In this document: positions 23,146-34,567 of the stretch, piece after piece
Position numbering within the stretch: the stretch's first letter is position 1
How the letters are laid out: each line of letters starts with the position of its first letter
Assembly (NCBI GenBank): GCA_024138015.1
Contig: JAMXBB010000009.1
Coordinates: forward strand, 12,898,445 to 12,962,444
DNA: 64,000 bases
DNA from: Lumnitzera littorea
Taxonomy: Eukaryota > Streptophyta > Magnoliopsida > Myrtales > Combretaceae
Reading direction: 5' to 3'
Made by a program: the position numbers and the translations under genes
The notes under the pieces: model-generated
Seen by the model: the letters and a program-made list of their open reading frames with translations, nothing else
The model's database searches: none
What the model was told of the DNA's origin: nothing

Positions 23146-25560
23146 GTAAGTTGGGATTAATACGATGTTGTATTTTGGAGGCTTAAGATTATGCTTGGTT
23201 GTGCTTGTTAGATAGTTGGATCTGTGCATGTGCTTGATTATGGGTGATGCTATGATTCTGTTTGATACTCTAGCATGTATTGTATGATTTGTATGAAATG
23301 ATTGATCACCCTAAATTGGACTTAATCAAATATATGACCAGTAATCATAATCAAACATGCATGGCAACCCATTAGAGGAACTTAGGACTCTACGACCAAA
23401 TACCGACCCCTTTGAAAGGAACTTAGCCGAACTAAGTGGCAGGAGAGGAGGTTACGGCGAGGGTAAAGTCAGTGGTTCGTAGGTAGTCGCGGGAGGAGCG
23501 AGGTCTCAATTGCACAAGCCTAGGTTTAGTCGTAAGTTGTTACATTAATGGCAACTCCTCAACCCAGATTAAAGCGGACACAATTTTTTTAATCTCACGA
23601 CGGGCCGGACAACGTCGTGCAATGGCATTTGCTTGTACATGCATTTCACCTAATAAGTGATTGAAAACCCTGTTGTGTGTATGGTATAGTTTTAAGTCCT
23701 CCATCCTAACTTACTGAGCTATGGTTGCTCACATCCTGATAGACGTCGTGTAAGTGCTGGCTAAGAAGCGGCAAACAACTACTCTGAAGCTAGCAACTGC
23801 TGGATCCTAGGGAGTGAGGAAAAACATTGAAGAACAAATACATATTTTAAGGTCTAAGTTTTTATTTTAGAATTATTTTTCATTTCTGAATAATGTAATA
23901 ACTAAGAAATATATTACAGAGAAATATTGTAAATTTTAACTACATAGTGTATATACATATTTCCTCACTTTCTTAGGTAAATTATCTATTTAAATTACAA
24001 ACTGTTTACTTCAAAGCGGGTTAATCGTGGACGCCTTGTATAGATCAGGTCTAAGATAGCAGTTGTAAGGCTAACTTCTATCTTAGAATGGTTTACATGG
24101 CGAGGCTGTTACGACTCTACTGCTTCGGGGCGTGACATGCACCACCATCGGCTACCACAAGAACCACCACTTTAGGTGGTTTCAACATCAAACCAACCAC
24201 ATTATTATTCTCCCCACACTTAAAACACTCCAGTTACATCATCCTTATATTCGCAATAGCCACTAGTCACACGACCAAAGTTTGTCACCATCATCCGCTT
24301 ATCAACCACCACCAAAGCACTTCCATTTGTTGTGGCATTGTTCTTATACCACCCACCCCCCCCCTAAGTCCAATAAATCACACATAAATCTATCCTTTCC
24401 CGTGAAAAATTTGGCTAGAAATACCCTGAACAGTGTCCGCCGCACACCTCCTCTCTATTTCTTGCGAAGAGCATGTATAGGGTACATGATGGGTCAGATC
24501 AACTCGAATTCTAACCTACGACCTAAGTCCATTCCAGACCTAATCCCCTTTGACTCGCATCCCATCTCCTTTGCCTAATTCTATTTTGTTTTGATTGTTG
24601 TAACTTTTTTTTAAATATTTATTTATTTACTTTGGTGAATGTACTATAAATTGTAGCCAAATAAAAGGAAAAAAGAAAGATAAAAAAAAAAAGAAAAAAA
24701 GAAAAAAAAAGTTCAATTTAGTTTTATTTATTTATGCTATGGTCAAAATAAAATAAATAATAAAAAAAATAAAGAAATGTTTTACTATTTAGGAAAAAAT
24801 CGATTTTCCAAATAAACAAAATAAATCAACTTATTTTCAAAATTATGGCACCTTTAAAGCTTTCCAACAAAAAAAAAATCCTCGATTTATAACCCTTTCA
24901 AAAATTTTCCTTAAATAATTCGAACTAGGTTAAAAACTTAAACTCAACCTACTTTTCAAAAGTTAAAATAAACTAACCCACTTAAATTTTTTCAAAAGAA
25001 CTACATACATCTGATCCTGAATAATGGATACTTACGCACCTTCACAGCAACAGTAAAAAATGAAAAAAAAAAATTAGTTTTTCCACTATTAGTTATTCAA
25101 TTTAGTAAAAAAAAAAATTCCAATTTAGTTTAAATTTATCTAATTTAATAAAGTAGGATCTAATTCGTTAACTAAAAATCAAATTTCGTTTTAAAGGATA
25201 GTTTTTGAAGAACGATTTTAAGGATTAAATCTAAATTTGAAAAGTTAATTGTACCTGTAAAAGTTTAAAAACCTTAACCCCTGGACTCATTTTTTGGTTC
25301 TCAAAACTATTTTATAAATTTGGTTTTATCAAAAGACTAGTAACTAAATTATAACCAATCTACTCAATTGGTTATAACTTAACTCTTTTTCCCGATTCCA
25401 GTTGGGTGGCCATTCCAAATAATTTTTTAAAAGAAAAACCAATTTTCTTTAACCTTTAGTCATAGACCAATATTAAATGGGTTAAAGTTTAATATTAGTC
25501 GAGTTAAGGAAAATATTAAAACCCAAGGAGAAAAACCAAGCTCGATACCTTAGTCACAAA

Positions 25561-26877
25561 TAACACCTTGAACACTTAAATCTAATATAGTGTGATTTTC
25601 TATAATAGATTAACAACACAATACATGAAAAACACTTCTACTTTACTACTCAAAACTTCTACTAACACGCTCTTAACAGCTTTAACACCTAACACCCACT
25701 TGAACTTCAATAGAAATGCACTTGCTCTGTTTTCGCAAGGAAAAACAAAGTATAACAGAGTAATGATAGGAACTATACTAAACAACACACAAGCCTCTAC
25801 TTCACAACTTACAACTCTAAACTACACACAAACACACTAAAGCAGCTACAAAAAGAACACAGCAGCCACTAATAGTAAACACAATCCAAAACTTTTTTAT
25901 AACTTTACGCACTCCCTCTCAAAACCATATTCTAATACTAGTAAAGCTAATGTGTTTCCGAGGTCGAACACATGGAGGAGCATCACAACGAAAAGAGAGC
26001 CGAAAGCAAATAAAGAAGACTAGCAAAATCCAAGTAACTACCAATTGGATATGACACACTAATCAATCCTACTCAACCTACAATTCATTCGATATAACTC
26101 ATCGATCTGAACTATAGAGTCATTTACCACTACTCCTTGTTAAAGGAAATAGATAAGAGTTGAAGAATAAATGAGAGTACTAAGGTTGCTCACAAAGGAA
26201 ACTTGTATTAATCTGATAATGTGATAATGTATTGTCTGCGTACAACAAATGAGGGTTTATATACTAACCTTACTAAGGTTATAAGAATATATGGAAAAGA
26301 CAAAAAAAAAGAGGGTAATTTACAAATAAGAATACATAAAATATACTAAAAAGAGTAAAAGGAACAAAGAATATTTTATATGGAGGGTGAAGGAATCCTT
26401 TTAGAATGATATATCGAATGACACGTATTGTATGGTGGCTGGCAATCTAGAGTATGATGTAATTCGAACAAGGTGAAGAATAGTCTGCAATCAAAGTTAA
26501 CCTAATCTAGTTAAAGTTGAAGCTCGATCATTTAAGGATGTCCAAATCCCTTTAGGTTAGGTATCTTACAGCTTGGCTCTAATTGGGGTCAGAGGTTGGT
26601 CGGCTCGAGAGCTTGGATAGAATTTTGAGGTTGGTTTGTTCAAATATTACCTGGGTTTTGGTAAGAGCTCGGCAATAGGTATGGCTGTTCGGTAGGTTTG
26701 GAAACTATGTTATCACATATGAGCGATCAATGCTTGAGTCAACAATTATGCAAAAGATGGAGATCGGAATAGGAATCTTCATCCTAGATAGAGCTTCGAG
26801 CTAGTATCCTCTATGTGAGTCCTTAGAGTCCTCTAGCTCATCTACGCATAACTGATCCGTAGAGTTTATTCCTATCA
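25561..26877 (-). repeat. 3' LTR of the second gypsy element
   Basis: Direct-repeat partner of 31641-32958: AACACTTCTACTTTACTACTC, CACTTGAACTTCAATAGAAATGCACTTGCTCT and GCTAGTATCCTCTATGTGAG all recur there with small changes. On the minus strand it starts TGATAGGAATAAACTC. Two overlapping short frames inside (25592-25840 and 25600-25788) are not genes. Confidence 0.9.
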
Positions 26878-28290
26878 TCTGCTTGGGGTTGAAAAGATTT
26901 TTCCTCAAATTTGAAGAGGTTTCTAGCTCTTTCTCAATCATAGCATTTATTGGGTCTTCTTTTTTTGGTCAGTAGGGAATCAGATTGAACACATTGAAAG
27001 TAAAAGAAACACCATAGCTCATGGACAGTTTGATTTGGTAAACATTTTGGTTTATCTTCTTCATGAACTTGAATGGACCATTATCTTATGGGGATAGCTT
27101 ACGCTATCTTAGGTATAGGAATCGTTCTCTATTAAGGTGAACCTATACTAAGTCTCTTGGCTTAAAAGAAACAGTTTGGCGGCCTTGACTTCCAATCTCT
27201 TGTTGTCTCTAGTTGAACTTGATGATCTTCCTTACCATAAACTGATTTAGTTCCTGTAATTCTTGGGCTTAGACAAGTTCAGATTAGCACTCTTCAACAG
27301 TTGTAAGGGGACTAATCAAATCTAGTAGAATAGTAAGATTGAAGCCATAGACAACCTCAAATGGAGTCTTCTTAGTGGTGTTGTGGATAGTTCGATTATA
27401 TGTAATTCTACAATTGGTGAACATAGATCCCAATCTTTTAAGTTCTTTTCCATGACAGCTCTAAGTAATTTGCCTAGTGTCACATTCATTACTTCAATCT
27501 GGCTATCAATTTGAGGGTGGCTACTGATGCTAAACACAAGTTTAGTCCTAAGTCTTCTCCAAAGAGTCTTCTAAAAATATCTCAAGAATTTAGTATTGCT
27601 ATTTAAAACAATAGTTTTTGGTACTCCATGTAGTTGGATGACTTCCTATAAAAATAAATCAGCAACACATAAAGCATCATTAGTTCGATGGAACAGGATG
27701 AAGTGTGTCATTTTGGTGAAATGGTCCACTATAACAAAAATTGAATATTTTCCTTTAGATGTCCGAGGTAACCCTAGGACAAAGTCTATGCTAAAGTCAG
27801 CTTAAGGTAAGGTCAGTGTTGGTAGAGGTACATACTCTCCATAAGGCTCTCTCTTTCCCTTAGCCCTCTTGCACACTTTGCAACTACTAACTACCTTATG
27901 GACAACCTTAGCTAAATCATGCCAGTAAAAATTTTCTTTCAACAAGTTTGTCATCTTAGTATCTCCAGAATGACCAGATAATCCACTACTATGAGCTTCC
28001 CTAGCTAAAGCTCAGATGTAGAACAGCTTAGTATGTACAACCTCCTTTCTTTGAATAGATAGCCATCTTTGAGGTAATATCCTTTAACAACAACTCCTTT
28101 TCTACACTACTCTACAATAGAACCAAAATAGGAGTCACGTCCATACGACTTAATGATAAGTGAAAATCCTAGTAATTTCATCTATAAGGTGATTAGTAGG
28201 TTTGGCCAACATGATAATACATTGGTACTTCCTTTCTTGTATCAGATCACATATGACTAACCTTCCATGAACTCTAGCCACTTGGCTTAC
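26878..28290 (-). pseudogene. Integrase remnant of the second gypsy element
   Basis: On the minus strand, zinc-binding and core segments are recognisable across several frames: ENFYWHDLAKVV and SSCKVCKRAKGKREPYGEY near 27830-27960, GKYSIFVIVDHFTKMTHF near 27690-27770, and FSISSHPQIDSQIEV near 27490-27537, where the family has HPQTDGQTEV-like sequence. The C-terminal part (near 27020-27170, PFKFMKKINQNVYQIKL and FTFNVFNL) is the usual segment before the 3' LTR. Numerous stops and frameshifts make it inactive. Confidence 0.82.
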
Positions 28291-29500
28291 CTCTTTGAGA
28301 GTTTGTTCTAACTTCTGAGGTGCTTTAATGACTCATGGTTAATGTAAATTACAAACTCTCATGATAACAAATAGTATTGCCATATAGTAAAGGCTTAGAA
28401 AAGTGAGTATAACTCTTTCTCGTACACAAAATAGTTTAAGGCAGCATCACTGAGTATTTCATTATTGTAGGCAACCAATTGTCATTCATGTATCAGGACG
28501 ACACCAATTCCAATACTTGATGTATCAAATTCTAGTTCAAATTGGTTATCAAAGTCTAGTAGGGCCAAAACAAAGGCAGTAGTGAGCTTCTCTTTGATTT
28601 CCTTAAAGCTTTATTAAGCTCAGTCATTCCACCAGAATCCTTCACTCTTCTTAGTTAGCTCGATCAAAGGGGCTGCAATTGTATCGAAGTTTTTAATGAA
28701 TCTTTTATAGAAGGAAGCAAGGCCATGAAAAATTCGGACTTCAGTGACATTCCTCCGTACTGGCCTCTCCAAGATAGATCAGACCTTTTCCTCATCAATT
28801 CTAATCCCTTCCCCTAATACTGCATACCTAAGAAAAACTACTTCACTTTAGCAGAACATACACTTTTTCAAGTTCCCATATAACTTCTCGACTCATAAAA
28901 TATCATAAACAACTTGAAGATGTTGAATGTTGTCTTTCAAGTTGGTACTAGATACCAATATGTCATCAAAGTACACAACCACACATCTTCTGATCAGAGA
29001 GCACATCACTTTGTTCATCAACTGTATAAATGTGTTCAGTGCATTTGTAAGTCTGAATGGCATGATCAGCCATTCGTAAAGACCATACCTCATCTTAAAA
29101 GCAGTCTTCCATTCATCATCTCATCTCATGCGAATTTGGTGGTAGCTACTTTGCAAATCAATCTTTGAAAATACCTTGGCACCATGAAGCTCATCTAACA
29201 TGTCATTGAGCTCAAGATTGGATATCTATACAGCTCTATTTTTTATGTACATGTGTCACGAGCCATCCTTCTTTGGGACAAACAAAACTAGTATAACACA
29301 AGAACTCATGCTCTTCCTTACATTACCTCTCTCTATGAGCTCATCCACTTGTCTCTTCAACTCAATAGCCTACTCAAGGTTCATTCTATAAGTAGGTCAT
29401 CTCGGTAGAGCTGCACTTGATTGTAGATCAATATAATGTTCTATGCCTTAGACAGGAGGTAGTCTTTTAGGTAACTATTTAGGAAATAAGTCTGAAAACT
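28291..29500 (-). pseudogene. Reverse transcriptase and RNase H remnant
   Basis: On the minus strand the RT N-terminus (IEHYIDLQSSAALP, QVDELIERG) is followed by an intact 66-codon stretch (28893-29093). This contains MRYGLYEWLIMPFRLTNAL and the active-site motif VVVYFDDILVSS. Next come the connection domain (GIRIDEEKV, LASFYKRFIKNFDTIAAPL) and RNase H (ELEFDTSSIGIGVVL near 28480-28530). The catalytic Asp pair of RT is present, but the frame is broken repeatedly on either side. Confidence 0.87.
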
Positions 29501-30110
29501 CATCAATCAATTGTCGAATCTCTTTAGGTACTTCTTCCACATCTCTCATCTCCAATAGTCTCTTAATCAACAAAAACATAGGCTTATCAGCCTTCCTAGC
29601 AGCTTGAAGCTCTCTTCGACTCATCATTAGGGCTTTCTTTTTACCAACTCATATGAGCTAGTTATAGGTATCGTTTACTTCAGCTAATGCCATCGGTTGC
29701 AACACAATCTTCTTCCCACCATGGTCTTCTAAGCAGTAGATGTGAAGCTTCCATAGGGATAACATCACATAACACTTCATCCCTGTACATATTCCTAACA
29801 CCAAATGGCATGGTTACTTGCTCTATAATGGACATAGCACCTTCATCGTAGAGCCAATGCAGCTTATAAGGTTGGCGATACTTAGAGGTCGGTGATCCTA
29901 ACCACTGTACAAAGGACTATGCAATAACATTGGTACAACTTCCTCCATCCACAATAATGGTGCACAATTGTCCCTTGATGGTATACTTTGTATGGAACAA
30001 ATTGTCTCTCTAGTCTTCTTTGGAGTTCAGTAGGAAGCTCAACATTCATCTTAGTACTAAGGTCAGTACATCTCCTTAGTCGGCACAAATACAGCGCTCC
30101 TCTTCCTCCT
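29501..30110 (-). pseudogene. Aspartic protease remnant
   Basis: The minus strand reads TIIVDGGSCTNVIA, with the catalytic Asp in the DGGS loop (29938-29949) intact, then MPFGVRNMYRDEVLCDVIPMEASHLLLRRPW further along, as in plant gypsy proteases. The frame is 68 codons at most between stops. Confidence 0.78.
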
Positions 30111-31500
30111 CGACTTCAACCCTTCTAGTATTCTTCTCCTCCTCTAACTCACTCTCATCAATGTTATCCACTACATATCCTCAGAGTACCATAGCACATC
30201 AGTTTGGATACTCAATAGTTATGTATCCAAAGCCTAAGTATTTAAAACACTTCACCTCGCTAGTCTTCCATCCAAAGGTCTATCCCTTCTCATATGTCAT
30301 TGGGTTCAGTTTATCTTTAGTTCGACTTAGTTAACTTGCTTGGCTATGGTCAGGTTAGCCATGTCTTTCATCAACTTGGGATGAATAGGTTGGCATGCAA
30401 TAAGGGCTCAAGAAATATCGACCCAAGTTGGCTTAAGGCATTTTTCCTCTACTTTTTGACCCTTTAAGCTACCTTAATTGATAACAATCAGGCGACCAAA
30501 CTGTTAACCCGTACCCAAGCCTAAGGGCTAGAAAGTATGGCCAAGTAAATTCTTTCCTTAAAGCTTACCACTAAGGAGTTCGAACTATTGCAATCTATCG
30601 ACCTAATGCACTGGCCAAACTAAACCTTCAGAAGTTCCTTAGTGCATCATATCCTTAAAGCTATTCATGGGTTTGCTTACTTTACTTTTTTCTGTTTCCA
30701 TATGATCCCATCACCATCTTTAAGCTCTCAGTAAACTTAGACCCATCCCTACAACCAACCTTGTCTGTCCTTAGCCTTAATCCACATCATTAATGGCCTC
30801 TTCCAATGTATAGAACTTCTGTACTTCTACAACGTTACAAACCTCATATATAAGTCCAAAAATGAACCTTGACACATTGTGAGCTTTGAGTACATCTACA
30901 TCTACTCAAATCATCAATGAATAAAATTCTCTCACATAGTCATCTATAGATCGACCTCCTTGGAGAAGTTTTTGCAACTTAGCAAACGTGTCTTACAAGT
31001 AAGTTTCGAGCACAAATCTTCCTCTCAGCAACCTCTTTATCTCTTCCTAAGTCTGTACACCTCATCTTCCATCACTTCCTCTAGCTGCATTCAAATTCTT
31101 CCACTACATAGTAAGATATCTAGAAAATTCAAGTGTAGCAAGTCTCACTTTAATGACATCAATATACTCATATCAGTTAAACACTTTCTCTATCTTGTCT
31201 TCCTACTCCAAATATTCATTTGCATCTCTAATTTCACGAAAGGGTGGGATTTGGACCCAGCTTAGCATCCTTGCTTTCACACTTGGTAGTACCTAGCCCC
31301 TTCTTCTTCCTCTCCATTAGTCTCCACATCTTCCTCATCAACATCCTCTTCTATCTCCTCCAACTCGAACCTTCATCTAGCAATTCAATCTGCAACTCCT
31401 CTAGCTTGATGGGGTTAAACTGGGCAATTAGTTTGGCCACCTTAGCGATAGTGTCTCTCTAGAACATTCTTAGGTAAGTTATGATGTGGCACACCCTGAG
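30111..31500 (-). pseudogene. gag remnant with decayed zinc knuckle
   Basis: The minus strand carries a gag-like region (around 30900-31460) and a zinc knuckle at 30204-30248 reading CFKYLGFGYITIEYPN. The family pattern is Cys-X2-Cys-X4-His-X4-Cys; here only the first Cys is kept and the other three ligands are all Tyr, each explained by one C-to-T or G-to-A change. Acidic residues (ESELEEEKN) follow, before the protease. Confidence 0.7.
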
Positions 31501-31628
31501 GTTGTTGTCTATTAACTTGCATCGCATTGAGCAAACACTCAACAAATTAGTGAGTCTATTAAGCTTATCATCCACTAACCTAAAAGTGTTACTACCATTA
31601 TGACCATGACCAGCTTAAGCACCATTAC

Positions 31629-31640
31629 CTTTGTTACCAA
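31629..31640 (-). promoter_or_regulatory. Putative primer-binding site
   Basis: Directly inside the 5' LTR, the minus strand reads TGGTAACAAAGG, which agrees at 9 of 12 positions with TGGTATCAGAGC, the initiator-Met tRNA primer site usual in plant gypsy elements. Confidence 0.6.
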
Positions 31641-32958
31641 TAACACATTAAACACTCAAATCTGACATTGTATAGTTCTTCTACAATAGATTAACAACAT
31701 AATATATGAAAAATACTTCTACATTACTACTCAAAACTACTACTAACACACTCTTAATAGCTTCAATACCTAACACCCACTTAAACTTCAATAGAAATGC
31801 ACTTGCTCTATTTTCGCAATGAAAAATAGAGTATAACAAAGTAACGACATGAACTATACTTACTAACACAAGAGCCTCTACTTCACAGCTCACAACTCCA
31901 AACTACACACAAACACACTGAAGCAACTATAGAAGGAACACAGCAGCCACTAACAATAAAAACAAACCAAAACTTCATTGTAACTTCATATACTTTCTCT
32001 CAAAACCATACTCCAATACCAACGAAGCTAATGTGTCTTTGGGGTTGAACACATGGAAGAGCACCATAATGAAAAGAGAGCCAAAAACAAATAAAGAAGA
32101 CTAGCAAAATACAAGCAGCTACCAATTGGATATGATACATAAATCGATCCTAGTTAATCTACAATTCACCGAATATGATTCATCGATCAGAACTATAAAG
32201 TCACTCGTCACTACTTTTTGCTAAAAGAAATAGATAAGAGTTAAAGAATAAATGAGAACACTAGGGTTGCTCATGAAGAAAACTTGTATTAATTTAATAA
32301 TGTGATAATGTGTTGTCTGCATACAACAAATGGAGGGTTTATATACTAACTCCACTAGAGTCACAAGCATATATGGAAAAGACAAAAAGGGTAATTTGCA
32401 AATTGCAATACATGAAATATACTAAAAAGGGTAAAAAGGATAAAGAACATTCTACACGGAGGGTACGAAAATCTTTTTGGAATGTTGTGTCAAAAGATAC
32501 ATGTCGCATAGCAGTTAGTGATTTAGAGTATGATGCAATTTAAACAAGGTGAAGAAAATTTTGCAATTAGAGTTAACCTAATCTATTTTAGGTCAGAGCT
32601 CGATCATTCAAGGATGTCTAGATCCCTTTAGGTCAGGTATCTCATAGCTCGGCTCATACTAGGGTCAGAGGCTGGTCGGCTCGAGTGCTCAGCTCGAACA
32701 GAAGTTTAAGGTTGGTCTATTTAGATGTTTTCTAGGTCTTGTTGAAAGCTTGGTGATAGGCATGGTTGCTCGGCAAGTTTGGAAACTATGTTGGCGTACA
32801 TAAGAGCTTGATGTTCAGGTTAGTAATAGTGTGAAAGAGGGAGATTGAAATAAGAATCCTCATCCTAGATAAGGCTTTGAGCTAGTATCCTTCATGTAAG
32901 TCCTTGAAGTCCTGTAGTTCGACTGCACATGACTAGTCTAGGGAGTTGATTCCTATTA
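31641..32958 (-). repeat. 5' LTR of the second gypsy element
   Basis: Direct-repeat partner of 25561-26877. On the minus strand it starts TAATAGGAATCAACTC (TG decayed to TA) and ends near the primer-binding site. Length 1318 bp against 1317 bp for the partner. Confidence 0.9.
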
Positions 32959-34299
32959 AGTTACGAATTACTAAAGATCATGTTTGAATTCGTGTTTTGT
33001 GAAGTGTTACAGTCATATTGAAGTGGGGTTAGGATTTGAAGAAGTGTAAGGTTAGAGTCGTATTGAGCTATTTTACAATTTTGTAGAACAACTACTAGAA
33101 TCTAAATGTCCAGAATATTGGGGAGGTAACATCCAAACGCCTACTCTCTATATTGCTTTTTTTTTTTTTTTTTGTAGCATTCGGATGCTAGCTTCTATAG
33201 CATCTAAACGCTTTCCTTGTTCAAGACCCCTTTCCTTTTGCTAGGTTCTTCTAATCTTTACCCCTTTGGCTATGCTTTTACCTAACTTTGTTACTCCAAA
33301 AAGGGAAGGTCTATAGCTATAATGTTGGGGATGAATCTAAAGGAACTAAGTTAAACTTGTTACTTCCTTAGTCAAGTACTTGGTTATCTTACTATTTGGA
33401 TTCTCTTTCGAACTTGTTAATTTGTTCAATGACTCAAGTAAGTGGTGTTTGCTTATTTTTTTGTGCTCCCTCGATCTTAATATGAAAATCAGACTAACTT
33501 ATAATAGGCCTAATCGATCTTGGTTGCTAGATATGCTTAACCCACTCACTTTATAGGCTTACAGTAATAGATCTTTAAAGGAGCAACTATTGATCATAAG
33601 TGAGGATTCCCTAATGAATTTTCATATGGGACGATGCAATTAGAATTCTTTGATTTATGGTCTCTAGACTCTGGACTCAAGTGAAAGGGACTTAAAGGAA
33701 AACGCATATTTATATTTACCTATCTACGTGAACCAAGATTAGGTTGTGGCAAGGTTATGAGTACTCCTTTGTTGGTTGCTGGCTTAAATTATTGATAACT
33801 AATTTCCTATTTACTTTATACATAATGCAATTGCATTATACACTTATGTATGACTTGGCTTAGCATCTATGTGTGCTTATGCATTACGTACTAAGCTCTA
33901 GCTCATTCTTTTATTTTTATAGCTACAGGTTTTATGGTGAAGTTGTTACTTACATTATGATTAGGACTTCTAATAGCAGGTCAGGTTTTAGAGGCATCTA
34001 CAATTCTGTATTGGTGACTTATGGATGATTAGTGGAGCTAAATGATAGTATGTAGAGGCTCTATTTTTATATAAGATGAGAATATTGTTTTTAGGATGTG
34101 ATATTTATAGAGATGACTCATCTATGTGTTGTTTAGGTTGTTATAGATTGTCTAAATTATGGAAATTTGTTTTGTTATACTAATGGCAGTTACTAAAAAT
34201 GATTTTGGAGGTTATAGATAATTTTAGAGTCTAAACGTGTCAAGATAAAACTACAGACATGTAACGAGTTATGGTGCTCCTAAGTTCTAAGGCATTACA
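32959..34299 (+). mobile_element. LTR-like remnant, chromovirus type
   Basis: The stretch has the look of a plant chromovirus LTR: GTACTAAGCTCTAGCTCATTC near 33887, then a tail with GAGGCTCTATTTTTATATAAG and a terminal CCTAAGTTCTAAGGCATTACA, comparable to CTGCTTCGGGGCGTGACA at the end of the solo LTR at 21076-24137. The left end is not defined and may have been lost next to the gypsy element. No coding region. Confidence 0.4.
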
Positions 34300-34305
34300 A
34301 AAAAA

Positions 34306-34567
34306 CATTCTAAGACAGTTGTTATCTGCAATGTTAACTACATTATGTCTAAGAGCAAGGATGGAGAGCAAGATGAAGACTTTGATGAGTCTTAAGGTGA
34401 AAATGAGCTAGTCGATGGGGATATTCTGAAAAAGCAAGTAGAAGTTGTAGTTGGATCATTAAAAAAGAACCATAAGGCCAAGAAGCATACTCATAAAGCC
34501 AAAAACTGAAACGCTAAAAAGATTCCTAAAAATGAATCACACGATAGCATTAGGCAGAATGATGTAT
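34306..34567 (+). pseudogene. Short coding-like fragment, possible host exon scrap
   Basis: One frame reads KHSKTVVICNVNYIMSKSKD, then an acidic stretch (EQDEDFDES), a stop, VDGDILKKQVEVVVGSLKKN, a Lys/His-rich stretch (HKAKKHTHKAKN), a stop, and NAKKIPKNES. Composition and periodicity look like a nuclear-type host protein rather than a retroelement. The VVI-x-N-x-NYI phrase reminds me of a segment in some plant regulatory proteins, but I cannot name the family with confidence. It starts immediately after the LTR-like end at 34299, so an LTR insertion may have split the parent exon. No Met-started long frame, so it is a fragment. Confidence 0.4.

Larger units (their letters stand above)
21076..24137 (+). 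mobile_element. Solo LTR with perfect target duplication
   Basis: Starts TATAAGCC (TG decayed to TA) and ends TTCGGGGCGTGACA. The five bases on both sides are TGCAC (21071-21075 and 24138-24142), a perfect target-site duplication, and no internal region is present, so this is a solo LTR left by LTR-LTR recombination. Length 3062 bp. It is clearly the same family as 52993-56099, which lies in opposite orientation. Inside are a TATA box (21670), a GC-rich island with a hairpin and a GTGAGT site (21780-21940), and an exon-like segment (23089-23145). The 3' part contains the phrase TTACTGAGCTATGGTTGCTCAC typical of plant chromovirus LTRs. Confidence 0.92.
20835..25549 (+). mobile_element. 5'-truncated Tat/Ogre-type LTR, split by a solo LTR
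   Basis: Outside the nested solo LTR (21076-24137), the flanks read as one Tat-type LTR: a C+T-rich section with CTCTCTCT (20919-20935), a CACCACCA-rich section, then A-rich sequence, the GATCCTGAATAATGGATACTTACGCACC variant of the shared motif near 25015-25040, and the closing AAAAACCAAGCTCGATA at 25549. The first kilobase expected from the complete copy at 16886-19403 is missing, so the left end at about 20835 is a truncation, not a TG terminus. Confidence 0.65.
25561..32958 (-). mobile_element. Ty3-gypsy retrotransposon with both LTRs
   Basis: Two LTRs of nearly equal length (25561-26877 and 31641-32958) flank a 4.76 kb internal region. On the minus strand this reads primer-binding site, gag with zinc knuckle, protease with an intact DGGS motif, RT with YFDDILVSS, RNase H and integrase. 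The LTRs differ at many positions, so the insertion is old. No clean target duplication is visible; AGTCACAAA (25552-25560) and AGTTACGAA (32959-32967) resemble each other and may be related to it. All coding frames are full of stops. I do not assign the lineage beyond Ty3-gypsy. Confidence 0.9.

Noticed and set aside
24282..24578. 98-codon plus-strand frame
   Set aside because: Falls in the C-rich part of the truncated Tat LTR; the same region in other copies has no conserved frame.
31244..31462. Plus-strand frames over the second gypsy element's gag
   Set aside because: Reverse-strand shadows of the minus-strand gag; the plus strand has no domain similarity.
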